DNA of 64,000 bases from Anseranas semipalmata (lineage: Eukaryota > Chordata > Aves > Anseriformes > Anseranatidae): positions 251,040-315,039 of the forward strand of contig VXAA01001151.1 in NCBI GenBank assembly GCA_013399115.1, given 5' to 3'. The notes below the pieces were generated by a model, which saw nothing but the letters and a program-made list of their open reading frames with translations, had not been told where the DNA came from and ran no database searches. Position 1 is the stretch's first letter. Each line of letters begins with the position of its first letter. Positions 37,939 through 52,346 of the stretch are shown in pieces. The translations under genes were made by a program, and so were the position numbers.

Positions 37939-39246
37939 AGTGTAACACAAAGGGAAACACAAAGACCTGCAGCTGAAGAGGACTAACCCAGTACCCCGTG
38001 CTCCCAGGAGGAGCACCACCAGCAGGGTGAGGCGGGTGATCCTTCCCCTCCGCTCAGTTTCGTTCTTTGCATTTCCTGCACGTCCAGTGCTGGATGTAGT
38101 TTGCTGAGGGAGTGAATCGGACCACGAGGTTCTGACTCTCCTGGCAGCCAGGAGGAGGTAGGAGGGAGGTGTGGCAGAGCACAGGCAGTGATGCATATAA
38201 CTTGGTGGAAGGCTGCATGTCTGGCAGCTTCTGTAGGCTGTTTGTGCTGCTGCTCTCACCCAGGGCTCCTTGCATTTCTGCACCTTCGCATCCCTCTCTT
38301 TGTTTGGTTCCTTTCCTCTGTGTCTTCCTCCCTTGGCTTTCCTATGGCAGGGGCTCCACATATTTCACCGTTTTCCTCCCTTCCTGTTTGCCTTCACTGT
38401 TCTCAATTTCCTCTTCTTCTAGGCGTTTCATATAGCACACACCTCCCATTTTCCTCACTCTGCTTTTCTTGTAAATCAAAAATCTTGAGCTGTAACTTCT
38501 TTTCAGACCTAAAATCTGAAAGGCAGCTCTGAAATTAATAGGCTTATGAAGAAAATGGATGACTTCTCACAGATCATGTCTATAATCTGTGCTGTACCTC
38601 TTTTCAGAACATCTTACAAATGAGTAATGATTTTATAAAACATGGGAGGTTGTTGCCAAACAAGAGTGATGAGATTTTTTTTCAGAGGTTTTTCCTTTGA
38701 AAGCAGAAACTGGAAGTGAATGGGTAGCTAGCTAAGTAATGTAAGATACAGAAATTTTTTTGTGTGTGTCTGTGTGGAAAGTTGATTCATTCTGTTACTA
38801 AGGTGTGTAGTTTGGATAGGAGGCAATTTTTTAGCAGGTAGTTTTTCTATACTGGTTTATGTTAGCCTAACAACAAAAGGATTGGAAAGATGCTAAGAAA
38901 TTATATCTTTCTAAAAAAAGTTGAGGCAGCATACAATTTGATGGGGGAAGAGTCTTTCAACAGGCATTTAGGAGCCCTAGTGCTGAACAAGAGGAACTGG
39001 AATAACTTGTTTGTGAATGTAAACTCAGCCTAGCCAGCACTGCTGGCAGGAAAGATCCTGAATGCTGAGCTCAATTGTTTTACCCAGAAAGAAATGGCAT
39101 ATGCGCTGCATTTATCAGCCCAAAACATCAATAGCCATTTCCAAATTGCTGTTCAGCTCAGAGGAAAAAAAAAAAAGTGAATGTTCATAGATTGACATCC
39201 TAATCTATAAACTGGTTTAGTAGCTGTCCTTCACAATCCAGTCACC

Positions 39247-39305
39247 TTTTAGACATGGTTGCTCAACCTGTGATTCATGGGCCGCTAGTGGATGGCTTGT
39301 GAGAT
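39247..39305. mobile_element. Possible remnant of a hAT element
   Basis: GGTTGCTCAACCTGTGATTC followed by ATGGGCCGCTAGTGGATGG resembles the terminal part of old vertebrate hAT repeats. Only one end is visible, so this is tentative. Confidence 0.25.
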
Positions 39306-39534
39306 ATGAAAAAGTCTGAATAATGACTGTCACACACATGTACCCTTCTTGGGACATGTGCACAGACACAGGCACACAGTCTATTCAAGAGAGGCAAGAC
39401 CAAGTGTCAGGGTTTTTAATCATCAGCATTTGTAACCTAATAATCTCACTTTAGGAAATAGTGGTTTTTGTTGTTGTTGTTGTTAATTTAAAACAAAATA
39501 TATTGTTTATCTAATTCCTAAGAATTTTACTCAC

Positions 39535-39600
39535 CATTCTTCTATCACACTTCTTATCTCCTTCACTGGTTAGCAGTAACAGGATACAAAAAGGTCTCTG
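39535..39600 (-). other. Speculative upstream exon 1 of gene B
   Basis: A donor GTGAGT at 39534-39529 follows AGAAGAATG. If spliced to 37880, this ATG would be in frame with exon 2 and give a protein starting [18 protein letters not shown] lies about 90 bases upstream of the donor. The 5' end is arbitrary. Only the donor and the frame support this. Confidence 0.2.
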
Positions 39601-40064
39601 TTTTCTTTAGTGCAGATTGGGTAGTTTTATGCTTAACAAAAATAGAGAAGATAGAGGTTAAATGTCTGTAGGCTAACTTGGTAAAGTGAAAGAAACTGGA
39701 AGAATACAAGACAATCAAAAAGGGGAGTACTGGTAACTGGGAATTAGAAATCACACAAATTTCATACGAAAAGCAGCAATGCCAACATATACATTTATGG
39801 CTACAAGAGTTAAGAAAGAATATTTCCTGTATGGAGGAAGTAAAAAGATGCAATGCTTTTGATTAAAACTGGGCAAAAGACAATGATGCGGCTGAACTGA
39901 AATCTTTACACTTTTCTTTTTCTCTGTTTACCAAAACCAGCTGATGTTGATGGTGATACTCTGTTCAGACAATAGCTCTAGATGTCCTGTAGAACAGCTG
40001 CTAGAACTACGTATTTAAAAATTGGATTTTGGTAACTCATAGCTAAGAGCTATGAACTAAGAGC

Positions 40065-40113
40065 TTTTTTTCTTTTTTCTTTTCTTTTTTTTTTCTTTTC
40101 TTTTTTTTTTTTT
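40065..40113 (+). repeat. T-rich/CT tract
   Basis: Low-complexity runs of T broken by single C bases in the C-B spacer. Confidence 0.9.
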
Positions 40114-43100
40114 GAGTATCAAAAACTCTGATGAGGACTTTTGGTTAAGTTACTAATTAGTAAGAAAATTCCATATACACGTTGTTTGAAGAAATCTGAT
40201 ATGCTAGCAGATAAAAAAAAAAAAAAGACTTGAGGAGTTTGATATCTGTGGAGTTTCAGGACGATATCAGCCTGAGGCAATCGACTTTCCGCAGGATACT
40301 CAAGAAAGAAAATTTGTGAAAAACTATTAATATATTGATTTGTGTAATTGAATTCAGTTACATGACATGACAACCGAACATGACACTCTTATGAGATCAG
40401 TATTATTAGTCTCATGATACTTGAATTCCAATAAGATGCTCTGCTATTTGATATTTTGGTTAAAAAATTAAAATGATATACATGTACCGTTACAACAGTT
40501 AAGTAGATTAGGAGTTGAATGTGCAGATTAAGTAGATTAAAATTTGAGTAATTATTGCATCTCAGAATATAACGGCAAATAACTAGAAGGCAAGTCCTGG
40601 ATTTACAAATACAGTTCTTGCTACTGTGCAGAATTGCCTAACATCTTGATCAAAATGTGATCATGTTTTTTAGCTGTGGCTTTTGACACTGGAGTTACTG
40701 AATGCTCATGATGGATCATTACTACTTAGGTTTTTAGAAGAATCAGTTCTTGGCGTTACATTGCCTGTGAACATTCAGCACTGCTTTCACTGGACAAAAA
40801 CTCAGCACTGAAAAATACCTATGTGTAGGCTAAGGGATTAGTAAGTAAAAAGTACAGGTCATTAATTTTGGATTATTTTTGTTGGCTGGGAAAGTAAATG
40901 CTGTCACACTGCCTATTATATTTTCTGAATGGAGGTGAGCATTTGAGGAAGCAATAACTGAAAAGGCCTTTGAAATTCTGCTAATGTATTACTAGCAACT
41001 TTAGAATTGCTAAAGAACTTGTTAGTCTTTGTATCCACATACGCAAACGAGAGGCACACATATATGCACACACACATTTACAACATATATTTAATATGTG
41101 AATGGGGATTATTATTTAAAGAGCACAGAGGTTTTGTTGCTGCTGCATGCACGATTCAGGAGGCATACTGAGAAACTGGAGAAAGTTGAGAGAAAGTCTT
41201 CTTGGGCAATCGTGAGGATGGAAAAGAGGGAATGCAGAGCAAGAACTGAAGAGAGGACTGTTTTGTCTTAGGAGAACAAAGTCTCAAAGCATAGATGATT
41301 GTTCCCAAAGGTATAACCAAATCTTCACCATTTATGTTTCTGTTTTTTCCAGCTTGGTTTTTCCAGCTCTATGGTTTTTCCAACCATACTTCCTATATTT
41401 CTTGCTCTGTCATTGTCCTTAAACAGAATATTTTTGTCATTTCTGTCTTTCCAGAGTTCTGTTTTAGCCTTTCATATTTTTTGGTCGTTCGGTGTAGTGC
41501 TTGGTTAATAATGCAAAGGCAGCACAAAAGAGAAGAAGCCATCAAGAGTTTAGCTTACAAGCCTTGACTATAGACGTTACAAATTAATTTCCTCTTCTCA
41601 TAAAAACTTGTTGCATGGATTTGAGCCTGAGGCATTTAGGTAGCACTTGCTAATTGCACACCCAAACATTGTAATGTTACACAAATGGATAAAAGAAATT
41701 GAGGATAAAAATATTACAATAGTATCTGTAGGCCTCGTAAAGGGAATTGTGGATGTATTTACCCATATGTAAGTACCTGAAAGTACACTATAATTTTTTT
41801 TGAACATATATTTTGCAGAGATGGTCCAGCCCATTCTCTACAAGTACACAAAGAATGCCACCTTTTCCGTGCACAGTCCATGTTCAGTAGCTAACACAGA
41901 GCACGAGTAGTTCTCCAGCCTACCAAATGCTGAAAGCCAATGTGCACAGGTCTGGGCATAGTGCTGGTGATATGGTGAACTAATTCAGGTGAGCAGAGTA
42001 ATTGGCATAATTGGTACAAGACTTAATTTCATCTCTGTCTCCTGCCCATCCCTCAGATGTGGTTGTAAACTGCCCATAGTAGGATTCAAGATGAAGGCAC
42101 TTAGGCTCTGCTTCAGTACAAACAAGTAATAGTAAGTAAAAGAGCATCTGGGCAATTAGCCAGTCTCCTTTCCTGCTGGCTCACCAGCTTTTAGGTAAGT
42201 TCTCCAGGAGGAAACTGATTCTAAATGAATAGCTCTGAAACCAACACATTTATCAGTAGACAAATCAATCTTGTAGTAGAGCAAGGATGTCCAGAACCTT
42301 TTCCTTCCTCCGGACCACCTGGCACCACAGCAGTAATTGAGGCGAGGCAGGGTTCGCATACATTGTCTGGTCTGGGTGGTAGAGTTTTCTGAGTATCTAC
42401 TGACCTCTTAAACTGAGTCTGAGATGGTGAACTAGGGCATTAGCCTCAAATAATGACTCAGAATACTGACACAAATTCTTTTCTTGAGGCGTTAAATGTG
42501 GGAAGCACTCCAACAAAAGGGCAGTAAATATGCAAAGTCATACATATATTTGTTCATCATTAGAGACGCAATAAGATTCGGGCTTTCAAGTGGCTTCTGT
42601 CAGTCACTCAGAAATGGTGTACAATGGGAAGAAATGGCAGGATAATAATAAAGAAAACCTATTAAATATCTTGTCATTTACAGACGTAGTGCACCATCTG
42701 CTTTGACTTCCTAAATAATAGGGTTCTCACCTTGTCCCTACCCTGGTGTTCAGACAGTAAAACATACAGAGACGATTATGATTTTATCTAACTACAAGCA
42801 TCATATTAAAACAACAACAACAAAACACCACAAAAAACACCACCTATGATTCAGTTTGGGGAGGTGGCCGTGCCAATTCTGTGCTAACCAGGGAGCCTTC
42901 AGCTGACTTGCAGCCACAATCTGGCCACTTGGGTGTCTTTCCAGGACTTCACTATTGTTCTGCATAAGTAGGCTACTGTTGCATTTCGTCAGCTCTAAGA
43001 CTAAGGCTATTGGCCTTTTGCCATTTCTGAAGTGCAGAATAACCCTTGCTGGTAACGACTTACTCCATATGTGGTGGTCTACTAAAACATATCCTATTTG

Positions 43101-46100
43101 CCTCATTCTTCCATATTACAGCTCTGTAATTCTTCCTCGCTTCCATTCTCCCTCTAAATTTAGAATGCTCCCAAGAGTGCTTAATTTTTGTTTTCAGCTA
43201 TTATTTGCATTCTCAGGTATTTTTTCTTTTTACAGAAAAAAAAGTCCAGATTCCATGTGGAAACACCATCATTTGATCTTTCTTTAAAAACACAGGGATA
43301 TATTCTCTGTTAAATTACCTTAGCCCCACTGAATCCACCCAGTTTTCTTAGCTGCATTGCATTGTCACAACCCAGATACGATCATCTCCTGCCGGGATTT
43401 CCTGGAATTGAAAAGCTTTCAGCCCTGTTGCTGCTGCCAGGGTCTCGTTTGTACTGCCAAACTGTCTTTTTTTTTTTTTTGTTTGTTTGTTTGTTTAAGC
43501 AGGAGCCCCAAACAGCTGTTAGCAAGGACAGTTACCCCAAATCCTGCCAATTTCTCAGTCACTTACCACTCTGGCTGCACTCCGTGTTGCTGCTTCCTAA
43601 GCTCCGTTCAGATGGCTCCTGTCAAGCCCTGGTTGTTCCCGGCTCTTTTCACCTGGACTCAGTCCCACCACCGTGGGTGCGGACCTGCCCACACGGTGCC
43701 TAATTACAGGCCCGGTGTGGGTGAGCGAGACCTTTGTCAGAATGATGCTCTCATGGCTGGATGTAACAGATGTTGCCTTTTCTTGTCTCTCCAGCTCCCT
43801 CGTCATTTCTAACTCATCAAAAAAAAAATCACCTCTAAAGGTTTTGCTATGGGTTTGAATAAAAGCAAGGCGAGGCCGTTTTAACCCTTGAAGGGGATAT
43901 GGGATGGGACATTCATAACAGTCAACCTGAAATGCTTAACTGAGTTAGCTGGTTATCAGACGCTCCTGTTGTAGGCAATAGAGCGAGCCTCCTCTGTGGG
44001 GCACTTCAGAGCAGGAGCCTAATTATGCTGGTTGGTGTCACCCTCTGGAAGCGACCAGACATTTGTTAAACCCTTGTGCATTTTTGTATAACCAAGCCTG
44101 TTCATATATTTTTTTTATTTTTATTTTTATTACAAAGAGTGGGCTAGCTTCTTTTAAAAAGGGGAGGGTAGGAAAAATTGTCATACAGCTTAGGGAGAAT
44201 ATAGGTGCCTAAGAATTTATTAGCTTTTGCTAGTAAAATTACTCAAGTTCTGTTTACCCACTACCATTTTCAACTAATCTATGTCCTCCTAGGCCATGTG
44301 GGATTCACAAGTTAGGTACCAAGCTTTCTCATCAGTTGGTGTGCTCTGAAAAACACTGGCACCTATTGACACTATTGTGATCAGTGCAGAGCACAGAAAC
44401 GACAGCCACTTTCATTCAGAAATTTGTCAGGAGGAGGAGAAGAGGATGATGATAATCATGTTGTGCATCTTTTTCTCTGTGATGGCTTAGTGACTAGAGT
44501 CCATTGCATAAGTCCCAGGTTCTCTTCTTGCTCAGGGGTCTGTGGGTCTGAATGAGCTCAGACCAAGGACTGTGTCACAACCCAGGTCTTTCAAATCCTG
44601 GGCAAAAACTCAAGTCACTGCACTGCTACCTACAGGATGAGTGCTGCCATAGTCACCCGTTCACGCAACCGTGAGTGACATTCATCCTTATACAAGGAGT
44701 GATTCAACTGCCTCGGGGCAGGAAGTAACGTGGGTTGAATCTCAGGTTTGTATAAGAAGCCAGTTTGTGGTCTAAAGATAGGCACACTGTTTGAGAGAAG
44801 ATATAAATTCAGAAATATCTCCAAAGAAGCATTTTTCCATATGCTGAGCAGTACATAACACACTTAGCATACATTGTAAAAAACAAGTCATGAGCGTCTG
44901 TCACTCCTTGAAGCACAGGGAGCCTGTGTGAATGTTTGGATTGGGGTCTGGTCCTTGTGTGTTGGTGAAGTGGTGCAAACCAATGCCATCCACAGTGATA
45001 ATTATCAGAAAGAAGTCTCAGAGGAATCAGGAGGAAGCAGTGGCTGGTCAGGAATGGGATCTCATATTTAATTACTGCTCAGACTGAAGACAAGTATGTA
45101 AATTCAGATAAGAGAACAGATCTAGCTAATAAGAAATGATCTACAGATCTACTGTCTGATCTATTCTCATTGACTGGAAGATAGAAATTAGGCAGCACTT
45201 ATGGGACCTGTATCAAACAGATATAGCTGTTTAGATAAGTCTGGGAAGACATGAGGTTGGGGAGCCACGGAAAAGAGATAAGGAATGTCATGTGCCCCAT
45301 TTGTCAATGAATTGGCATGTAAGTTATATGGAAAGCAGCCAGTGAAACTGGTGCCTCTATTAATGATGAAACATCTTCCAAAATTGCTGAACATCTTTGT
45401 GTGAAACTCAGACCCCTTTAAAGTGTTAGGGGACCAGGATTGCTGAGTATGCTCAAATATTTTGCTGTAATTTCCACAGAGTTAGCACTTTGTGTGTGAG
45501 CGTTAAAATGGTGCTGCAGAACCCCCCAGCACCCCAGTTACAAACTGAAGCAGAAATGCAGGCTCATAAGAAGCAAGATATATAACACCTCCTTAGACAA
45601 ATGTACACGAATAACTGAGAAAAGCATTTGGCAAGAATTTAAGTTTACTAACTGCGTTATTCAGTTTGCTTTTTCATCTGCTCTGTATGTTAAGACGTGG
45701 TAGCCTGGTTAATGTGGGGGAACCATACACATTTTCAACACAGAATCTCACTGTCAGTGTATTTCAAAGGGAATATGCAGTGATGCAGACTAAATTAATG
45801 TAGCCCAGGATGACAAACTGGAATAAATACTAAAAAGAATTTATAGCCCATGTTACAAGGTTTTTGAGGTCTAGCATGTTTAAGGAATGGCCAGATTTTC
45901 TTGGTCTGGTTTTATGACTTAAGAGGAACAGGAGGTTTTTATGGGTAGTAAGAGAAGTCTGGCTTCTGCCATTACCTCTGACAATATGCAAGTGAACACA
46001 TCCAGATGGTTTTTATAAATGTCAGCCTGAAAATTATCAAGGACGTAAATGTATTCCGATGGTAGTGGCCTTCGCATTAGTAGGAAAAAAAGGATCAAAA

Positions 46101-48821
46101 CACTCACTGAGAATCATGTTCTCCAAAGGAAACTCAGCAACTGTGTTTCAAGTGCAGCGATATATAAATTACCAAGCCTTTCATAGCAAGATAAGTGAAT
46201 AAAATTCAAAAAGCAACGTTTTTCTCTCTCATTTCAATTTTAGATTGAAGATGGTTAATGAATTTCTGAGCTTGAAAGGAGGTCACCTGGAATTAGCTTT
46301 GTTATTGCATCCCCTAGGGAATTGCTAATATGCATAGACAAAGATCACTCACCTTCTTGGAGAATCTTGCCTTTAGTCCCTGAGTGACAGAGCCATTAAT
46401 AAAAGACTTCCTTGATATTTCTGTTGTCTAACTCTGATGTGTTTGTTCTGCCCAAGTGGACAAACCTTATAATAGAATAAAACCAAAACCAATTTGCCTT
46501 AGTGTATCCTTTTCAGTGTTGCACGGCAGCAATAAAAAGAATATTTTAGAGGTAATAAATATTTATGACTTTCCATAATACATGCTCCCTGCTCACTGAA
46601 TTGGTCAAAGCTGTCCCCTGCCCTTGCCCAAAGCAAGCAGACATAATGTTAACTTCTGGTTTTGTGAGCTGAAGCCTTACGGAGCATAGTATCATGTTAA
46701 GGAAATAGCAACAGGGCAGAGTTTTAGAGATGGTGATGGAGGTAACCAAAAACAGAGTGGGTGGTATCAGTAGGGAGCACCAGGCTTTCTTTCCAAGTAA
46801 TAGGCAGAATTAAAAGAGAAAAGAGTGAAGTCTTTTTTTCTGAATGCTTGATTTCCTATTAGCGCTAAAATATTAAACTTTTTTGAAGGAAGCAGCAGAA
46901 ATAAAAGGGAATAGCTGTAGGTTTCGCCTTGGAGAGTGAAAGGCAAATGCAAATCTTCACAAATAATCTATAAAAGAACAGCTCTGAACAGCTCAGATAC
47001 AGACCAGTGGCTTAGAGCAAAGTTAGCTATCTTGGACTCTGGACATCTCACACATTAGATCCCAAGCTTTCCTAGTGTCAAAAATGTATGGGATGAAAAG
47101 GTGACCAACCCCAGTGTCAGCCTGTATTTTCAGACATTGCTTACGCTTCCGGTGTTGCAAGGCACTTGCCCCATCCAATCTTGTGGTAGCTGGGAGGAGA
47201 GGTGTGTTTTCTGGTAACAGAGCAATATAGGTGTGCTCTGTTTGTGCAGGTTGGTGATGATGCATGCTCTTTCCAGAAGGTTTTAGATCCTTGATAGTTA
47301 AAGATAAAGAAACAGATTCCTGGCGCTGTTTTATCTTGGAAATGTGCCATCAAAAGTAAATTTGGGCATGCTATCAACATCTGCTTCATAATGATTGCAA
47401 TCAGCATAACTTGAAGCAGCCTGGAGAACATCTGAAATTGCCAAGTCCTTGATACTATGATAATAAAAAAGGAGAGCCGTGAGTTTCATAGACTGTCCAT
47501 GTATATAGACTTGGTGATGCGTCAGTGAGCAATTTTTTAGCCTCCCAGTGGCAATCTCAATCCCAATCAGCTTTGATTTTGGAAGGATAACTGAAATAAG
47601 CATTGGGAATGCACATTCAAAGCTTCTTATTTTTTGCTTCTGTTCCAGGACAACGCCAAAAGTCACTGTCAGAGCCCATGGGTTACACAGAATACTGTAA
47701 TTGGGTTAAAGTCTTAGCAAAATCCTGTTCCAAAGGTTTTCTTTTACCTTCTGTATAGCAGACACATATTTGGAAGTGGGAGCCTGTTGTAGGAAAAAAA
47801 AATCACTAATTTTTGTTGAGGGAAGAGCATGGAGGAAGTGAGCATTAATAATTTCACTATTAAAATATCCATGAGGAATTGCAAGAGAACGGACTAAGGT
47901 GATGAAGCTGCAAGAATGGCACCTGGGAAGACAGAATTGCTCCCAGGATGTGTGAGGTTATGGGTGTGTTAGTAACTGATATAACACAACTGTGGGTTAA
48001 GACATTACCTGAAAAAACGGAAAACAGATCTCAGATCTACCAAAAAGTCCCTTTAGGATGCAAGTTCTCAGCCACTGAGCTGCTGTAATCATTCACTCAT
48101 TTCTGGTATGTCAAAAACAAAAACTCTAACCTAAATTAAAAGTAGAGAGAGAAATCAGAAAATCTTATCAACGTGCAACTATATAGAAGATAATTCATTT
48201 ATCTTTTCTTGGGGAAAAACAAGCCTGAAGAGAGAAACAAAAACTGATGATAAAATCATGTGAGAACAAGTGAAATAGAGATCTTGCAGATTACCTAGGG
48301 GAAAAAAAAAAAAAAAAGCCTGATGTATTTTTTTCCTGGAGAAAATTAAGAAATTTCCCATGGGGTTTCTATACGGAAAGATGCTGGCAAGTGACTGGGC
48401 TATAAAACGATGTAATCAGAAAGGAGATGGTCTTAAAGGCAGAATGAAGGCACTGGGGAGGCTTCCTGTGTAAGAGCCATGTCAAGCTTCTTCTCTAACA
48501 AAGGTGAAAGATCAGAAGGACTTCTTGATCAAAGTGATGCAGTAGGTTTATTTCCTGCAAATTTGTGGTTCATTTTCAATGTTTTTATCAACACATTCTA
48601 GGATATTAAAGTAGTATGAAAAAATCTGAATAGTCTGAGAAATAAAATAGATAAGATCAAAAGTGGAAAGAGAGATGTCTGCGTAAACTAAACATTGAGG
48701 TCTCTGCCTAACAGTTCTCTTTAATTAATTTTTCTTATTCTTATGCTTTTTATTCCGGGCTCATGAATATTTACGAGGGACATTTTGATAAGCTGCACTT
48801 TTTGGAAAGAGGACATTCTGC

Positions 48822-49096
48822 TGCGCTTGCAATAGAGGATGAGAGGTAATGACCTCAAGTTGCACCAGCAGAGGTTTATATTGGATATCAGGAAGAATTT
48901 CTTGACGGAGGGGGTGGTTAGGCATTGGAACAGGCTGCCCAGGGAGGTGATGGAGCTGCCTTCCCTGGAGGTAATTAAGAGACCAGTGGATGTGGCACCT
49001 AGGGACATGGGTTAGCTGTGGACTTGTAGTGTTAGGTGGATGGTGGGACCTGATGACCTAAAAGGTCTTTTCCAACCTAAATGATTCTATGATTCC
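48822..49096 (+). mobile_element. CR1 retrotransposon, 5'-truncated 3' end
   Basis: Matches the avian CR1 3' region as I know it: GACCTCAAGTTGCACCAG, GGATATCAGGAAGAATTTCT, GAACAGGCTGCCCAGGGAGG, AAAGGTCTTTTCCAACCTAA, and the terminal ATTCTATGATTCC. It lies in the spacer between genes C and B. Confidence 0.9.
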
Positions 49097-52000
49097 ATTT
49101 CATTCCTGTTAATGGAAAACTCTGATACAAATGGTTCTTGTATTCATCACTTTTTGAAAAGCATACTGTTTCTCCTAAAATTATTTTTTTCTAATATTAC
49201 ATATAAGGTAAATGCAGATGACGTAAGTGGAGCAGAGAGTTAGTATTATGCACTACTCTTTATTGCTGTTCCTTTCTTCTATAAAAGATCTCAGAGGTTT
49301 GTTTGTTTGTCCAACCTTACCCCCTTGCCAAAAGAGTGCTTTGAGAGAGAACAGGGACTGAGGCTGAATGCTTTACGATGGTTTTGTTAGTAGTTTACCT
49401 TTGGCATAGTTTTTGTAGTGAACAAATGCTCAAGGAGAATTAAATGAAATTTCTATTGTAATTCTGAAGCACTCACAGTATTACAGAATATTTAAATAAT
49501 TTAACAGACTGAACGGATATCATCATACATCCTTAAAAACCCTAGACAAACAAAGCATATTTGATTAAAAAAGTCTTCCTTTCAAATTGACAGCCAAACA
49601 CTTAAAAAAGTACACCTCATGACATTTTAAAGATGCAATTTAAGTTGTTATAACAAGCTGACTTACATTGTTGTGAAGCTATGAAGCTATTACCTCTTCC
49701 AGTCATTGTCAAAGGCAGAGTGTCTTGTGAAATATCAAACCCTTGCATTTTATGGACTGGCTCCAATAATACAAAGTGATAGTATCCAAGGTTTCCATAC
49801 CAAGTAATAACTTTAATTTTTAATTAGATAAAGAAACAAGAAGAAAAAAAAACGAACTCAATACTAAACCAAACCAGCAACACGCAGCTGCTTTCAATAT
49901 TTTTTCTCCTTTAGCTCAGAAATAAACATTTCCTGCTCTGTTTACGGACGGATGTATTAGCAAAAATGTGCGGTGCTGATGTTTACTATAACAAAGAGTG
50001 AAAATGAACTCAAGAAAGAGTATATAATATAAACGCAAAGTGGGACAAGACAAGGGGAAGAAAGTAACACCATATTTTATTCTTAGCTGTACTGATGGGG
50101 TGAGAAAACACCTATTTTTAAGTGGCCTAGTCAGCTTATAGCAGATGTTGTCAGCCCATATGAGTTGCTATGTTTCATCAGAAAGCTGTTGAAATCAACA
50201 GCTAAAAATTAAACAAAATGAAAACTTGTATTTTTGAAAGGAAGAATATGATTTATTATTCATAAAGACATTAAATTAATGTTTAGAACTGCAAGAGAGG
50301 CGCAGCCAAATATGGAGGCTTGTGCTTTATAAACTCTTGAATCCAACAGGACATTGTTTTCTTCTTGTGAGAAGCTATAACCTACATTATCCTGCTCACA
50401 TTGATTCCTCATGTCATTAAATCAAACAATGCACTTCCTGGCCCTGCTACACACAATTTTTGCGAACCCAAGAAAAATATTTACATTATTTTTGCTTAAG
50501 GTCCTAAGTGCAAGAAAGGGATAATAAGTATTCCTTTCCCCTCCCTCCATCTGCTTAATTTGTGCAACTCTGAGGCAGAGAGCCATGCCTGATTTCTGAC
50601 AGATGTCCAAGATGTTGTATTCCTAACTGTAGGTATTTCCCAACTATGTACACATACCCGGGGGGTTGTTTTGTACTTCTCTGGGGAAGTGCAGAAGAGC
50701 GCAGTCCCCACATAGGCAAGCAGGCAGTCTTGCCTAAGTAGTTTCCCTAAGGGAAAATGAGGATGATGAGGAGGATGAGTTCCCTACTTTGGATGGTTTC
50801 TGGATCCTGTTCCCCATGTGGGTGGAGGTGGTAAACATACCAAAGCAGGGAGCCTAAAAGATGGACAGATTTGTGAACTTTGCTGCAAATCTCCTAAGCA
50901 ATCTCCTCTGGCAAACTTCATGAGAGCTGACTGGATTTTAGTATCTCAAAATTATTGCTGCATAATTTAAAACACACCTGTTCATCACCCATGTTTAGCC
51001 TTGTGTAACTCATCTCATTAACACCTTCTGGTGAACCTCATTGGAAGTATTCTGGAATAGCTAGTTGTTAGGATGGGACAGAGCAGAGTTTCCCAACATG
51101 ATTCCCACATAGGATTCCTGTGCCCTAGTGACAAACCTCATATTAGGTTTAAAAATTAGCTGTATTTCTTAGACCACAGTGGGCAATAAAATCCAAAAGG
51201 ATTTTTGTGGTGAGCTTCTATTGAAACAAAAACAGTCTTGGTAGCCTGATTTTGCTAAATAGTATAATCAAAATGCGCCCAAATTTTGTGGGGCAATGCT
51301 ATAATAATACAAACACTGCAGCTGAGGCCTAACTTCAGCATTGTCAAAATTCTTGTGGGGAAAAGTTTTGTATCTCAGAAAGGGGCATATTAAGTTCTTT
51401 ACGCAGGGAAAATAACCATGATCCTAAATATTTTTCTAAGCTAGTTTCCCTAAAATTATGGGAGGTCTTAAAGGTTTTCTGGTTTTAGAAAAGCAAAGTA
51501 CAGGTGGAAAGTTCAGCTTCATTGGTAAAGAGAAATTTGTTACTTTGAAGGCTGCCAGCAAATTTAATATCCTCAATAGTACAACATTATCTTGATAAAG
51601 AAGGTACTCGTTTCAGGTATGGAGGAAGAGTCCCAGCTCACCCAATGTTCAGCAGAGCTGAGCACAGCAGGTCAATGAAAAAGGCAAGGGGGCAACAAGT
51701 CCTGCTTGACACATGGCCAACTTTGATGGTTGAGTTTCTCAGGGTATACTGTACAACTTGGTAAGCAGTCCCAGCTCCTAAGCAGTCTTTTGGATGTGTT
51801 GCTAAAATGTTGTTTAAATACCTTTTTCAGGAAGGAAGGCCAGATGTCAGGCAATGCCATTAAAACTCTGAATATTTTTATATTAAAATTATTTGTCAGA
51901 CTCCTGACATAGAATAAGATGCTCCAGAAAGCATGAAAGTGTTCTTTTCCTGAACTTTTCTCCTCCTGAGATAATTAGCGAATGTCAAGGGGAATAGGCT

Positions 52001-52282
52001 GGGACTGGGACTCTTTTTACCTGTTTTAGTATTGTCCTCCTTGACTCTGCAATATAACCTGACCGTATAACTGCTGAAATGCCTTTTAGCTGTGGCTATA
52101 ACTAGAATTCACAGAAGTGTAGCTCCCCCGTTCAGATACAAGCTGACAACACTGATTTGGACACAGCTTTTGTATTGGGCTGGGCAAGTTTACCACTTCT
52201 GTTGGAGGAGCCTTGCCAACAGTTTGGCTGAAGAAGTGCGCTATTCCAGGGGGCGGACAGCCGTGGTGCTCCTCTCCCAGCC

Positions 52283-52346
52283 CTAGCAAGGCGCCAGGGT
52301 TTGCCATGTGCTCGGCTGCACGCACCCATGGCCACAGAACGCAGAC
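52283..52346 (-). CDS. Gene C exon 13 (C-terminus and stop)
   Basis: 64 bases, the same length as in A and B. Encodes [20 protein letters not shown], a terminal Cys and TAG. The intron before it is 118 bp. Confidence 0.9.

Larger units (their letters stand above)
39610..52160. other. Long spacer between gene C 3' end and gene B
   Basis: About 12.5 kb in which I find no lipase exon and no other gene. It holds a CT-rich tract near 40.1 kb and a CR1 copy near 49 kb. Open frames of 100-150 codons (for example 43357-43812) show no family motif. Confidence 0.45.

Noticed and set aside
37828..38361. Minus-strand open frame of 177 codons overlapping gene B exon 2
   Set aside because: It reads exon 2 in the wrong frame and is rich in Arg, Ser and Pro from CT-rich sequence; no family motif.
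43357..43812. Plus-strand open frame of 151 codons
   Set aside because: Contains poly-T and GTTT repeat translated as Phe runs; overlapping open frames in other phases suggest chance.
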